64,000 nucleotides of DNA. Origin: Macrocybe gigantea. Taxonomy: Eukaryota > Basidiomycota > Agaricomycetes > Agaricales > Callistosporiaceae. The stretch lies in the NCBI GenBank assembly GCA_011319805.1, contig SJRY01000275.1, positions 62,001-126,000 on the forward strand, in the 5' to 3' direction. Positions 44,585 to 60,946 of the stretch are shown one piece after another. A program made the translations under genes and the position numbers. The number at the start of each line of letters is the position of its first letter. Position 1 is the stretch's first letter. The notes under the pieces are model-generated. The model was not told the origin of the DNA and made no database searches. It saw only the letters and a program-made list of their open reading frames with translations.

Positions 44585-46748
44585 ATGGATGATCTACCTG
44601 CTCTGTTCGACCACACTTTACCATACTTGAAAAACCTTTCTATAGCGCTCGGGTTGTTATATGGGGCACATATCATACGTCGGCGACTTGGTTCACGTCC
44701 GCCTGGTCCGCTCGGTCTTCCTATTGTTGGAAATGTGCTCGACCTCCAACGTTCTCGGGACCCAGAGAGCATTGCTGCTTTGAGGCGGAAATATGGTAAC
44801 GCCCTATCATCCGTTCGTCCCGTGTCGTTGTTTCTGATAAATCTTGCCTTTGGAAGGGGACATTATATACTTGGAGGCGTTCGGCTCGCCTATAGTCATG
44901 CTAAATGGCCAAGCTGCAGTCGAACTTCTGGAGAAGAGAGGTGCAATTTATTCTGATAGGCCCCACTTCACTATGGCTACAGATTAGTGAGGATCTTATC
45001 TTTTGATCTGGAAAGTAGGTTCATTGAACGGCATGTTATTAGCTCCGGTATGGGTGATCTTACTCCAATCATGCATTACGGCGAAAAGTTTCAATTTGGG
45101 CGCCGTCTCATGAATCAAGCTCTAAGTACCCGTGCAGTGGCGAAATGGGAAGACAGGATTGAGCAGGAATCTCAAGGGATGCTTCGGTATCTGCTCTGCT
45201 CTCCAGAGAACTTCACACAGCACTTCAACAGGTCTGTATTCCGTTCCGTCTTCCAAAGAACATATTGAAAGTCATCTCTGATATCGTTCTCAGAATGGCT
45301 GGCTCGATCGTGATGATGTCGATGTATGGTCATCGCGTGCAGTCCGATGATGACCCTTACGTTCAACTTGCGATAGAGTTCATGGACGCGTCTACCAATG
45401 CAGTCACAGGCCGCTGGATCGTGGACTTTTTGCCGCTAGCAAAGTGGGTTCCCTGGCTCCCTTTCCGTAAACAGGCCGAAGCATGGAGATCTCGTATCCC
45501 CGATTGGGTGGACCGAGCTTTCGATTCATTCAAGAGCAACATGGTACGTTTATTGCCGGTAAGAAGTTGTGCTGCGTCCAACATTTGAGGTCTTGCAGCA
45601 CTCAAGTGAAGATGCCAAGAACTCGCTGTGCGGTTCGTTGATGATTCAGGCAGATGGATCGACGGTCGATGCCGCCACAGAGAATAGAGTCAAATGGATC
45701 GCTACTTCAGGATTTGGCGGTACGTTTCTTGCCGCTGCTATTGTTGTATACCTCCGGATTCTGACAAAAATCGCAGCTGGCCTTGATGTCGTGGGTTTTC
45801 CTTTCTGCTCTGACCCTGACGAAGGGCATGAGCTCAGTGACTCTCTCAGATCGTCGCTTGCCTGAGTCAGTTTGTCATGGCCATGGCTCTCCATCCTCAT
45901 GTACAAACGAGAGTGCACGAAGAGTTGGATAACGTGGTCGGGCGCGATCGCTTACCGACCTTCGTAGATAGGAGCGAGCTTCCGTACTTGGAATGCGTTT
46001 TCAAAGAGGTGTTGCGCTGGGGCACACCTGCCCCTCTGAGTAAGTCGTGTTTTTACCCCGTGCGACGACGATGAACGTACTAATCCCGTTGATGTAGCTG
46101 TTCCACATCGTTTGATTGAAGCAGATGTATATGAGAATTACGTTCTTCCGAAAGGCACTATTGTACGTACGAGTTGGAAAATCAGCGGTGCACATCGCTC
46201 ATCTTTGAACGGAATAGTGTATAGGAAATATATGGTAGGCGTGACAGTTTTATTCATTTTTCATCGTCTGCTTAATGTGTATTTCTCTATCAGGGGTTTA
46301 CTGCATGACGAGAGAATCTATGAGAATCCCGATCTCTTCAAGCCTGAACGCTTTGAAGGATTGGATAAACAGGAGATGAAACTCGTCGACCCCGAGAATT
46401 TCGTGTATGGCTTTGGGCGGAGGTACGCTTTTTCATATTAAGCAACGACGGCCGTCAACTGATCTCGCATCTAAGGCGCTGTCCAGGAAATCACTTTGCC
46501 CATTCAGCAGCATGGATGTCCATGGCCCACCTCCTCTCCTTGTTCATCATCAAGCCCGACGTCGATAAGGATGGCAATGAAATAGAAATCAAGGCCGAGT
46601 TTACGCCAGGGGCAATTAGGTCAGTCCTTTTTTCGTTCAAGGCCAGCTCATCTAACGTGTATCCAAAAGACATACCAAACCGTTCCGCTGTCGGTTCATC
46701 CCAAGACACGACAAAGCCGCCGACCTCGTACCGCCTGCCAGTGCTTAA
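44585..46748 (+). CDS. Cytochrome P450 monooxygenase (B), tandem pair member
   Basis: Starts MDDLPALFDHTLPYLKNLSI, membrane anchor, then RPPGPLGLPIVGNVLDLQRS. Further blocks are MATDYSGMGDLTPIMHYGEK, GSIVMMSMYGHRV, MAMALHPHVQTRVHEELDNV, ECVFKEVLRWGTPAPLS (K-helix E-x-x-R) and VPHRLIEADVYENYVLPKGT. A 17-nt microexon (CIGNIW) then leads to GLLHDERIYENPDLFKPERF and the haem loop [20 protein letters not shown]. The end is RHTKPFRCRFIPRHDKAADL, with stop at 46746-46748. All exons join in frame. The I-helix region (AGLDVIVACLSQFV) lacks the textbook A/G-G-x-D/E-T-T Thr pair, as in copy C. Substrate unknown. Confidence 0.88.
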
Positions 46749-47359
46749 AGCATTGTGCCAACGCATCAGGTTATTTGCATGTTGCTTCCTTCGTTGCTGT
46801 CCCCGTCAGGTGATGTTAGCGTTCTGTCCTACGCCACTTCAAGTGAATAGATTTAGGAATAGCTAGTGTCAAATATGTACATGTTTTGGCAACTTGGGGA
46901 ACAATTGTCGGATTTGCGACGAATTTGTCTCGACGATGAGGTGCCCAAGTTAGTAATAAGATCGGGCGATTTGCCTTCATTACATGGTCTTGAATACGAG
47001 AAGCAATCGTTGTCGCGGGAACGTTCGTGAATTGTATTATCCTCCATCTTGAAACTTGCCTCTCATCGCCGTTAACCCCTGTGTGGCACATACAGTGCGC
47101 TGGGTCTGATGTACATTCGGTGGCGTCGACGTCGATGTATCTGTATCCCAGCCGCTCTCAATCCTCCCCCATTCAACAGTAACAGCTGGCTGACAATACC
47201 AGGATTCCCTTTGGATGGAAACCCTCCGTTATGCCAATCATTTGTGACTCCGAAATCCCACCTCCGACTCAGATCCTCGACCTTTTCTTCCCTTGCCGAT
47301 GCGGTATATAATCTGGAGTACCATGGCAGGAATTTTCTGCAGGTTCTGCGCACAACCAG
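46749..47359. other. Spacer between the tandem P450s
   Basis: 611 bp; no coding exon seen. Presumably the promoter of P450 C. Confidence 0.4.
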
Positions 47360-49536
47360 ATGCTTGACCAAGGTTTCTACCCGAATATCCTACCTCTTCT
47401 TCAGCGCGTTGTACTTGCGGTCGTCACTCTGTTTGCCGTCCATTACGCGCGGCGCAGGTTGAGCTCAAGACCTCCTGGTCCTCTGGGACTGCCGATTGTC
47501 GGCAACGTACTGGATTTACAGCGCTCTCGCGATCCTGCAAGCATCTCTGCCTTATGCCAGAAATATGGTGCTTGTGAATTACCTTGATACCCTCACTGCA
47601 TTTAATCGTGTTTCCCCTGAGCGCAGGTGATGCCGTGTATATCGAAGCATTTGGCCATCCCATCGTGATGTTGAACGGCCAGGCCGCTGTCGATCTCCTG
47701 GACAAGCGGGGCGCCATCTACTCGGATAGACCCCATTTCACGATGGCCTCGGATTAGTACGAGCGTTTTACGGTGTCTCATTGACCACCGCTGACGCCGC
47801 CCTTCGTCGCAGCTCCGGAATGGGAGATCTGACGCCGATCATGCATTATGGCGAGAAATATCAGTACATCAGACGCCTCATGAATCATGCTTTGAGTCCC
47901 CGCGCGGTCGTGAAATGGGAGCCCTACATGATCGAGGAAGCTCAGGAGATGCTTCGTCGGATTATGTCCAAGCCCCACGATTTCGTCCAGCATTTCAGCA
48001 GGTCTGCGAATAATTTCCAGGCTCATGTCTTGGGGAAAGAGCTAGCCTGACGATCGCACGTATAGCATGGCAGGCTCCCTCGTGATGATGTCCTTGTACG
48101 GCCATAGGGTGACGTCGGACGACGATCCCTTGATCAAGCTCGCGCTGGAATTCATGGATGCATCCACTTATGCCATTGCGGGTCGCTGGATCGTCGACTA
48201 TTTTCCGTTGGCCAAATGGATACCTGGGCTGCCGTTCCGGAGACAAGCCGAAGAATGGACAGCGCGACTTGCAGATTGGATAGACAGACCATTTGATGCC
48301 GCCAAGGCTAATATAGTATGTAGATCGTCGCGTTTGCTGGAAGTGTTGCGAAACTGGCTCGTCCCATCTCTGCAGCATGTAGGCGAAGAAACCAAGAACT
48401 CGCTCTGCGGTTCTTTGATGATGCAGAATGGCGGGTCGGCCGTAGACTCCGTTACTGAATACAGGATAAAATGGATCGCGGCCTCCACCTTTGGGGGTAC
48501 GTCGCACGTTTCTGCATTTGCCCAGTCTGAATTCCATTCATTCTTTCACCAGCTGGGATTGAGACAGTCCGTGGTTTATTACTGATTTCTTCCCAGATAA
48601 TGAACTGATCTAGTGCAACAGACGGTGGCCACATTGAGTCACTTTGTGATGGCGATGGCCCTTCATCCTCAAGCGCAGGCACGAGCGCAGGAGGAGATAG
48701 ACAAGGTAGTCGGCCGTGAGCGCTTGCCGTCTTTCAGCGACAGGTCATCTCTTCCGTACATGGAGTGCGTCTTCAAAGAGGTTTTGCGCTGGGGAACACC
48801 GTCTGCCCTAAGTAAGTTTCTTGGTTTACAATGAATTAGTGCCTACTGAGTCGACCTCGTAGCTGTTCCACACCGCCTGATGGAGGACGATGTGTACGAA
48901 AATTATACTCTTCCCGCTGGCACGATTGTAAGCTCCAGACGACTGCTTGTAGTCGCTGTCGACTACTTACATTGACAACCCAGTGCATCGGAAACCTATG
49001 GTACCAAGACGTCTCCGATGACCTGATCCTCACTTGACGCTGTCCTCACCAGGGGTCTTCTGCACGACGAGAGGATGTACGACAATCCAAAGGACTTTCG
49101 TCCAGAGCGCTTCGAGGGATTAGACGCCCAAACGGCGAAAGCCGTCGATCCAAAGAACTTTGTATACGGTTTCGGAAGGAGGTGACGATCCTTTCTCCGA
49201 CTCGGTTCGCCTCGTTTCCAGGCAACTGATCGCGCGTTCGTCCGTTTGCTCTGCAGACGCTGCCCCGGGAATCGCCTGGCGCACTCCGCGACGTGGATGG
49301 GCATAGCGAGCCTGCTGTCCATGTTCACCATCAAGCCCGACGTCGACGTCGACGGCAACGAGATCGAGATCAAGGTCGAATTTGAAGCCGGAGCGATCAG
49401 GCAAGCCTTCCGGATCCTTTTTCGCGCTTCCTGGCCGGTCAGATCTAACGATGGCACACGGCACAACAGGCACACGAAGCCGTTCCGCTGCCGATTCGAG
49501 CTCAGGCATGCCAAAGCCGCAGACCTGCTATTGTGA
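47360..49536 (+). CDS. Cytochrome P450 monooxygenase (C), tandem pair member
   Basis: Paralogue of P450 B with the same exon layout. It starts MLDQGFYPNILPLLQRVVLA, then RPPGPLGLPIVGNVLDLQRS, DAVYIEAFGHPIVMLNGQAA, DRPHFTMASDYSGMGDLTPI, GSLVMMSLYGHRV, VATLSHFVMAMALHPQAQAR and ECVFKEVLRWGTPSALS. Then come VPHRLMEDDVYENYTLPAGT, the 17-nt microexon CIGNLW, GLLHDERMYDNPKDFRPERF, the haem loop [20 protein letters not shown] and the tail RHTKPFRCRFELRHAKAADL. The last intron uses a GC donor (GCAAGC). Unbroken. The two copies are recent enough to share phrases of 15-20 residues throughout. Confidence 0.88.
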
Positions 49537-49909
49537 GCTACGCGTGAGTGTGAAAGCTGAATGAAATCGGGTTACGTTCGATCCGGGTGCAAGTTTTCCG
49601 GAATAAAGAGAGAATGCGTGTAAATTGTAATATATGGCTTTGCGGCATGCGAAGATTCCCCGAGTGCGAGAAAAAGACGCAATTGGCAGAACCCGTTTAA
49701 GAACGAGTAGACTCGGGTAGCACGAGCAGCCCCGTTCGCCCTCCAAAGTTGGGAAAACCCCGAAAGATCCAGAATCAACATTCAAAAAATAACTGAAACG
49801 TGTATAAGACAAAGGTGAGATATGAAATGAAGGCTATTCACGTCCTTTTCAAAAGCGGTGTCTAGTTTCCAATGACGTATACTGTGCATCGGTTCTTCAG
49901 AAAAGTAAA
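49537..49909. other. Convergent spacer
   Basis: Between the stops of P450 C and squalene epoxidase; no feature seen. Confidence 0.4.
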
Positions 49910-51778
49910 TCACGACCCGACGCTACTTAGCGGCGTGTAAAAGCCCCAGGCGACGCCGGCGCCGGCAAGTCCAAGCAGAGCCAGCATGGCACAGGAGAGC
50001 GCAGAGCGGACGTAAGAATTTGACGCCGCATTCGGGCTCGGCGAGCTCGGCGCCCACCAGCGAATTTCGGACCAAAGCAGCGGACCAAAGACGACGCACG
50101 CGGTCCACAACTGAGAAACATGCAGTCAGAAAGCGGTCGAAGAGAGTGCGATGCGACGTGAGGTGGGGGTGGGGAGATACGTACGACTTGGACGCTCTTG
50201 ATGAGCAAGAGAGGGTACTCCGCGATGCTTGGACGGGTATAGACAGGTTTCTGGTATTCTCCGTTCACGTTTGATGAAATGACCGCTCGAGGGTGGGTGA
50301 ACGCCACCCAGATAGAGTAGAACGCGACGGCGAAAAAATGCATGGCGAGAAGGGACACAGAGGGTGCGATTCTGGTGGACAAGGTCGGTGAACAGGCACT
50401 TCTAGAGGCAGAGAGGAAAAAGACCGCACCCTGCTAAAAGCGAGACGGGCCCATTGATGCATTCGCCTCCTAGTTCAAAGTATTTGAAGCATCCAGTGCG
50501 GAGGATCGCGAGCACTTCATCTAACGATTCAACGGAGAAATGAGCAACAGGATGACACGAATGGAGCAGGACTGCTTACCGTCCGCGCCAAACAGGTTGT
50601 ACAAAGCAAAGCTCAGGATGTTGATCGTCGACGCAAGCGGCTTTCTCCGCCAATGCCATCGGTTCAGCAGCTTCGTCATCTCGTCCCAGCGTCGCAGGTC
50701 CTCGACGTCGGCCAACAGAGAGCGCAGCATGACGACGTCCGCAAACGCGACGGTCATGCCGCCGCCGTGAGTGGATGCCGCATGTTCCACGAGTCGCCGA
50801 TGAGGAGGACGCCCTTTTTCGTGCCTGCGACGCCCTGTTTGACGGGCGGGAGGAACGAATTGGGCATGCGGCGCAGACGGTCCTGGGCGAGTGCTTTCTG
50901 AAGCGGGAGATGGAGGGATGCGGGAAGTTGCGGGAGGATGTTGTCGAGAATGTGGGCCTGTCAGTGAAACGAATTCGTTAGAAGCGTGTCCCGACGTTGC
51001 GGTCGGAGGGTGGAGAACGAACCTTGAGATCGGAAGGAAGGGGTGTCTTGACGTCTATGAGTATGCGTGTGTCGTGCTCCGAAATCTGGTATAGCAGGGC
51101 TGGGCCGTAGCCGCCCTTGATGAGCGCGACGGTGCCGTGGTTCGGTATAGGCAGCTTCGCGTCTTCGAGGATGGTGCCGACAAAGTGGCTGCCGGTCGTC
51201 GGCCTGGGAATCGCCTCGCCCATGACGACGTTCCGGAAATTCGAAAAGCATCCGTCCGCAACGACGACCAAGTCCGCAAAAAACTCCCTCTTCTCGTCCT
51301 CCTCGCCTTCCTTCCCCTTGACAGCCGCACGCACGCCCACAACGCGTCCCCCTCCCTCCGCCTCGTCCTCCACCAGCTCCGTCACCGTCGCCTCCACAAC
51401 ATCCACGCCCCGCGCACGCTTCGCCGCCGCGCGCAGCGCCATGATGAACCGGCCGTGGTGGAAGCTGCAGCCCTCATGCGCGGCGGTATAGGGTATGCGC
51501 ACCGACTTGGGGCCGTCGAGCACGCAGTAGCCGTACTCTGGCACCGCACCGATGCCCTCCAAGCACGACTCGAGCCCGAGCCGTCGCAGCGCCGCCACGC
51601 CGCCCGGTTGCAGCAGCTCGCCCACTATTCGGTCGGGTTCCGACAGAGAGCGCTCCAGCAGCGCGATCCGGAGGGGCTCGTTCGTCCGGCGGTTGCGGAG
51701 CGACGACAGCGCGTGCGCCAGCGTGCAGCCTGCGACTCCAGCTCCGACGATGAGAATATCATAATGAGGAGCTCCCAT
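49910..51778 (-). CDS. ERG1: Squalene epoxidase (squalene monooxygenase), one frame break
   Basis: FAD-dependent ER enzyme that makes 2,3-oxidosqualene, the committed step to ergosterol and triterpenes. Exons: 51778-51023, 50957-50580, 50520-50430, 50371-50185, 50110-49910. They total 1,613 nt, one short of 538 codons. The FAD site is DILIVGAGVAGCTLAHALS. Family motifs are RIVGELLQPGGVAALRRLG, CSFHHGRFIMALR, VVADGCFSNFRNVV, GSHFVGTILEDAKLPIPNHG, LLYQISEHDTRILIDVK, GDSWNMRHPLTGGGMTVAFA (broken) and CFKYFELGGECINGPVSLLA. The C-terminus has two hydrophobic spans. The break falls in the GGC-repeat near 50762 (one G missing, just before GGGMTVAF). It is divergent from cytidine deaminase. It could be the housekeeping sterol gene or a cluster duplicate. 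Confidence 0.92.
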
Positions 51779-53179
<1,401 letters not shown>

Positions 53180-53970
53180 TTCCGTACGTGCGTGTCATGG
53201 AAAGTGATGGGACACACCACGTATGTTCGTATGTATACGTTCCGTTTGCATCGGTCCGTGGTAGCATCGGATGTGTCTGCTCTTTGTTCGACAGCTACCA
53301 AGCTTGCTTGCCAGCATCAAGGTAGGGCAACATATTGCAAATAATGAATTGTCCCGCTATACAAAAGAAGAGAACAATCTGCTTCGTCCAATCATGATGG
53401 TTGTTCGTGTTGCGTTCTGCAACTCATCACTCTGTTGACAGATCCATCCGCATCTGTTCGTTTCATCTCCTGGCAAACTTTCGCGCACTCATTGGACCGA
53501 ACATGTTCTTCTCTCGAAGGTCAGAGAGAATAGCGCACGGCTGAGCATCGCTCAATGACCTTGATTCTACGGCTGTTGATCGACCATCGACTCTTCGGTC
53601 TCTGACCGTCAGACAAACACACCCGGTCGACACCCCAAACTCCAGAACAAGTTAGTCCTTCCACAGCCTTCCTTTTTTTTTTCCCAAAGCCTGTGGTACA
53701 CAGCTTCGTCTGTCCTATACCATCAGAGGAGCAGCCACGTGCCTCTACGCCCGTTCAGAGCCTCCTGCGATCATCGTGATGATGGATCCAAGGATATTTA
53801 TCTAGAGCGCGCTCGTCCCCTACCAGGCACTGGGACCGCTCCGGTCTGACCACCTTTTTTGATTCTCCGTCTCCTTGCCTTTTTCTCTCGACCCCTCGTC
53901 GACTGTTTGGGCCGTTTTGAACCTTCGATTTTATCTACCGTTCTCCGATTCTAGCTCTCGCAAAGGCAAA
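53180..53970. other. Intergenic region upstream of the DUF6534 gene
   Basis: 791 bp. CT-rich tracts just before the ATG (53830-53960) are typical of fungal promoters. No gene. Confidence 0.45.
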
Positions 53971-56137
53971 ATGTCGTTCTTGGACGACTCGATGGGCGCG
54001 CTGTTGTTGGGACTGGTGTTCTCCGGCATGTAAGCCCCCAACTCCATTTCTTCACGTCTTGTTCCCGTCCCGGACTGACCTGTCTTCCTTACCTTTCTGC
54101 CTTTCTGCGTTGATAGCTTGAACGGAGTCACCAACGTCCAGACGTTCCTGTTCCTCCGCGCGAACCGACGGGATCCGCTGCTCCACAAGATCGCGGTGCG
54201 TTCCATCTGATGAGCACATGGATGCGAACGCCCGTTCGGGTGACCTGATCTGTCTTTCGTCTTGGTGGTCCTCAACTTTTTAGGTCCTGGCGCTGTGGGC
54301 GCTCGACGCGGTACACTTGGGCTTCCTCGCACATCTTGTGTATCATCATCTCGTCACGGAGCACCCGTTTACGCCAATGACTCAGCTTGCACGATCGTTT
54401 GCAGTACGTGGCGGTTTTTTTTTTCCGGTTAGATGTCGATGATGAATGATGCTCATGAATTTTTGTTTTCGGTCAGATACAAAACCTCTTAGTGGTATGT
54501 GTCTCGTCGCCTTGCCGTGCTTGACGCAATTCTTATACTTGTCCCCAACACCACCCCGTCATTCAGAAAATCACCATGCCGTTGACTCAGACGTACGAGT
54601 TTGCTTCCCGTCGCTGAACCCGTAAGCCCAGATGGATGTGGCACTCACGCGTTCGTTGCAGGTTTTACGTCCTGCGAACCTGGCAAAGTCAGTGTCGCTT
54701 TCCTTCCATCTGGAGCCTCGTTTCAATTTTTTCCTTGATTGACAGTTTCTCGCGGGTATCGGAGGGGCATGGCGATCTGTCTCGTTCGTGTGTTTGGAGT
54801 TTTGATGAGTCATGTCTGATTTTCCCCCCCCCCCTCCCTTTCTCGCGCTAGGGAGCTCTCATCCTCGTGAATCTGGGTTTGTTCCGTGTCACGTTGATTG
54901 ATGATTGCGCACTGATCGTGAACCTCGCAAAAATGCAGCGATCGGACTCTGTGAGTGTCATAGCCGGTCAGATTCACGACGAAACTCATGCCGCTCTATT
55001 GCGCCGTACCGAACTCGGTCTAACAGTCATCGCGCATGCGATGTAAGCACTTTCCTCAGACGCGATCCGTTCTGCTCAGCTCCCTTCTCAGATTCAAGTA
55101 CGATAACGTGATGGAATTGGCGGTCGACTTCAAGGAAAGGGTGAGTGAACCCTTCTTTCGACTCTCGGAGCTTCGAAAGATCTGACTTTGGGGGCTCGCA
55201 ATCGTTTCCGTGGAACGACGACAGTGGGCTGTGTATGCCGTTATGTGCTCTAATTCGGCCGCGGACATCGCTATAGCGGTGTCGGCCGTGTATCTGTTCC
55301 AAAAGGCTGGGCTGAACTTGAGCTGGTGCGTTCTCGAGTTGCACGTACGCTGTTACAGCAGTCTGCTTGTCCACACGACGTTGCCATTCTATACAGGACT
55401 GATTCGAGCTGGACGATGCTTTTCGCGTACTTCTTGAACACGGGTGTAGTAGTCAGGTGAGAGAAAGAAAAGGGAAAATCACGGTTGAGGACCTCGAGCT
55501 CACGGAGATTCGTCAGTCTCTTTTCGATGACGGTGCTCATCGCCGTTGAGTCTAGGTCGCTGATGATGTGCGTGTACGTGTGCTGACTGTTTCCCAGTTT
55601 GCCGTGCACCCGACGCGGCTCACGTTTACGGGATTGGAAGTCGTTTCGACGAGATGTGAGTATCGCGAGGTGTTCAGCAACTCTCATTGGTCTCGTTCGC
55701 TTACGCAGAGGCGACCAATTGCAGTCTACATCAACAGCTTCTTGGCGATGCAAGTGCCCTATTTCCTGCCATCCAGGACAGAGTCCTTGACCCACCTGTC
55801 TTTGTAGGCTCAACGCAAGATACTACCTTCAAAAGACCTCGCACAGGTCCGGACAGCTTGCTCTTGAAGGACAACTCGTTCCGGATTCCGGACATGCACG
55901 CCTCTGGAGAATCAGTCTGCGAGACTCCCGCGCCCGAGCAAAAGACGATCAACGAAGTGGGTCTGCCGCTCTTCAGGCAGGATTCGGGAAAGCGTCCGGA
56001 GGTGCGTTTGACGTCCGTTGTTAGGCACTTTGAGAGTCGTTGCTGAATGGCTGTCGTCGTATCCTTCGTTTGGGAATGTAGCTGGAAACATCAAGATGCT
56101 TGAGGTGGTGATTCAGCAGGAACAGCGTATGGCTTGA
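53971..56137 (+). CDS. DUF6534-type multi-pass membrane protein
   Basis: Agaricomycete membrane protein with the DUF6534 layout (about seven TM spans, function unknown). It starts MSFLDDSMGALLLGLVFSGI, then LNGVTNVQTFLFLRANRRDP, LALWALDAVHLGFLAHLVYH, PFTPMTQLARSFA, MPLTQTFYVLRTWQISRG, GALILVNLAIGL, DNVMELAVDFKERWAVYAV, DIAIAVSAVYLFQKAG, DSSWTMLFAYFLNTGVVVR and the signature AVYINSFLAMLNARYYLQ. A hydrophilic tail ends IEVV-like EVVIQQEQRMA at the TGA 56135-56137. Twelve or so exons are very short (down to about 20 nt); the one after NSFLAM uses a GC donor (GCAAGT). The middle exons (54690-55060) are the least certain part. Confidence 0.75.
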
Positions 56138-56443
56138 TGATGACCCTAGAAGAAACAAACGTGGTTATACGGTGTGACTCGGATGTCTCAGTCAGGATAA
56201 CCTTTCGCTTTTTGATAAATTATTGCCGCAGCTGTAGAACGTATGCATGCATGTAAAATCTCCAACTCGTCTCTGAAACCTTTCCGTGTGCTATAATATA
56301 ACAAATATGTGAAGTTTCCGTTTGACAATAATTTGACGATGGCGGGGTTCGAACTTGGGCTCGTATTTGTTATTATTGTCGTATTCGGCCCGCACCGGAT
56401 ACTCCCTTCACCTCCATCGACCGGACGAACGCTGGACCGGACA
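56138..56443. other. Intergenic region
   Basis: 306 bp before the J-domain gene. It includes a tRNA B-box-like GGGGTTCGAACTT at 56344-56356 that lacks the rest of a tRNA. Confidence 0.4.
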
Positions 56444-57328
56444 ATGTCCCTCTCGGCGACACATCCAGTTTGTCGCCTTTCCGCTCTTCCTCACCCTCTA
56501 AACGCTCTGCTTCATGCACGATTAGCCTCAACGAGCTCACAGCTCTACCCCTTTCCGACGCATTCGCGGCCTACGCCGCACCAAATATTTCACTTACCGA
56601 TGGGCGCCTCGCAAAAGGACATCAAAGCTCGCTGTCTGCGTCTTGATTTGTTTTTTTCTTTTGACATGACCGCATGAAATTGCTCAAGCCGTGCTTGCCC
56701 TGTCGTTTTATTTTGGGCTGCAGATTATGACCTCGTCCGATACCACCATCCGGACTCTCCGCATTGCCGATCTTTGCCTCCGGAGGTGCGGCACTCGCAC
56801 TTTCAAGCCGTCACCGCCGCCTACGACGCGCTGCGTGGGAAAAGCACCTTTCCGTCGTCGTCGCCTGGCTTCGCTTCTGCGTTCGACCCGTACCAGCAGG
56901 AAGTGCTGCGGCGCAAGCGGTACCAGGCAAACCACCACAACCGACGCGCGGAGTACGCACAATACTACGCTTCTCAGCAGGACTGGACCGCGAACGCGGA
57001 CGACAGATGGAAAGACACGTTCCTCGTTGTCATTGGCGTCTTGGTGAGTGAAACGGATCCGGGTCCTCTCGCGGTCGGTGCTGAAGTGACTGTGACTGTG
57101 TAGACGTTGACGGCTGGAATCGTGCCGAGTCTGTTTTTCCTCCCGGACCGGTTGGACCAGAAGCACCGCGCGGCGGTGTTCAACCTGAATCAGGCTCGCA
57201 GCGAAGCGAGGGAATTTGGTGAGGAGCGGCGAAACGAACTGAGAAAACGGGTACAAGAGATAAAGATGCAGAATGAAGCGGAGATAGACGCCAGAAGTAC
57301 TAAAGATGTCACCGAGCCCAGAGGCTAG
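56444..57328 (+). CDS. J-domain (DnaJ/Hsp40-like) protein, likely mitochondrial with one membrane span
   Basis: Hsp70 co-chaperone-like protein. Exons 56444-56633, 56724-57043 and 57104-57328 sum to 735 nt, 244 aa. The N-terminus MSLSATHPVCRLSALPHPLN with ARLAS is Arg/Ser-rich and looks like a mitochondrial presequence. The J domain spans residues about 40-95 (HLPMGASQKDIKARYYDLVR, then YHHPDSPHC with the HPD tripeptide, and FQAVTAAYDAL). A hydrophobic span at the second splice (FLVVIGVLTLTAGIVPSLFF) precedes a charged coiled C-terminus. The ATG at 56444 is preferred over an upstream in-frame ATG (56309), whose extension has no presequence character. A J domain followed by one TM helix resembles fungal inner-membrane J-like proteins; the partner Hsp70 is inferred. 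Confidence 0.82.
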
Positions 57329-57561
57329 CCGACGCACATGGACCCTATACCTATTTATATTTAACCTTTTGTACTGTACATCTTAGGTTCACAACAGTAC
57401 TTTCTCAACTCACTATAGAGTTGTTAACCAACAAACGTCTGCATCCGACCCAACAGTTTCAATAAAAATACAATCTACATAGACGCTCCATGCATCTCGA
57501 TAGAGGACAACAGGAACCGCACAACAATAAGGTTACAAAGCGTGTTCAGACACACGTTCTT

Positions 57562-60946
<3,385 letters not shown>

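Noticed and set aside
56335..56425. GGGGTTCGAACTT resembling a tRNA T-loop
   Set aside because: T-stem does not pair on either strand and no anticodon arm can be drawn at the right distance.
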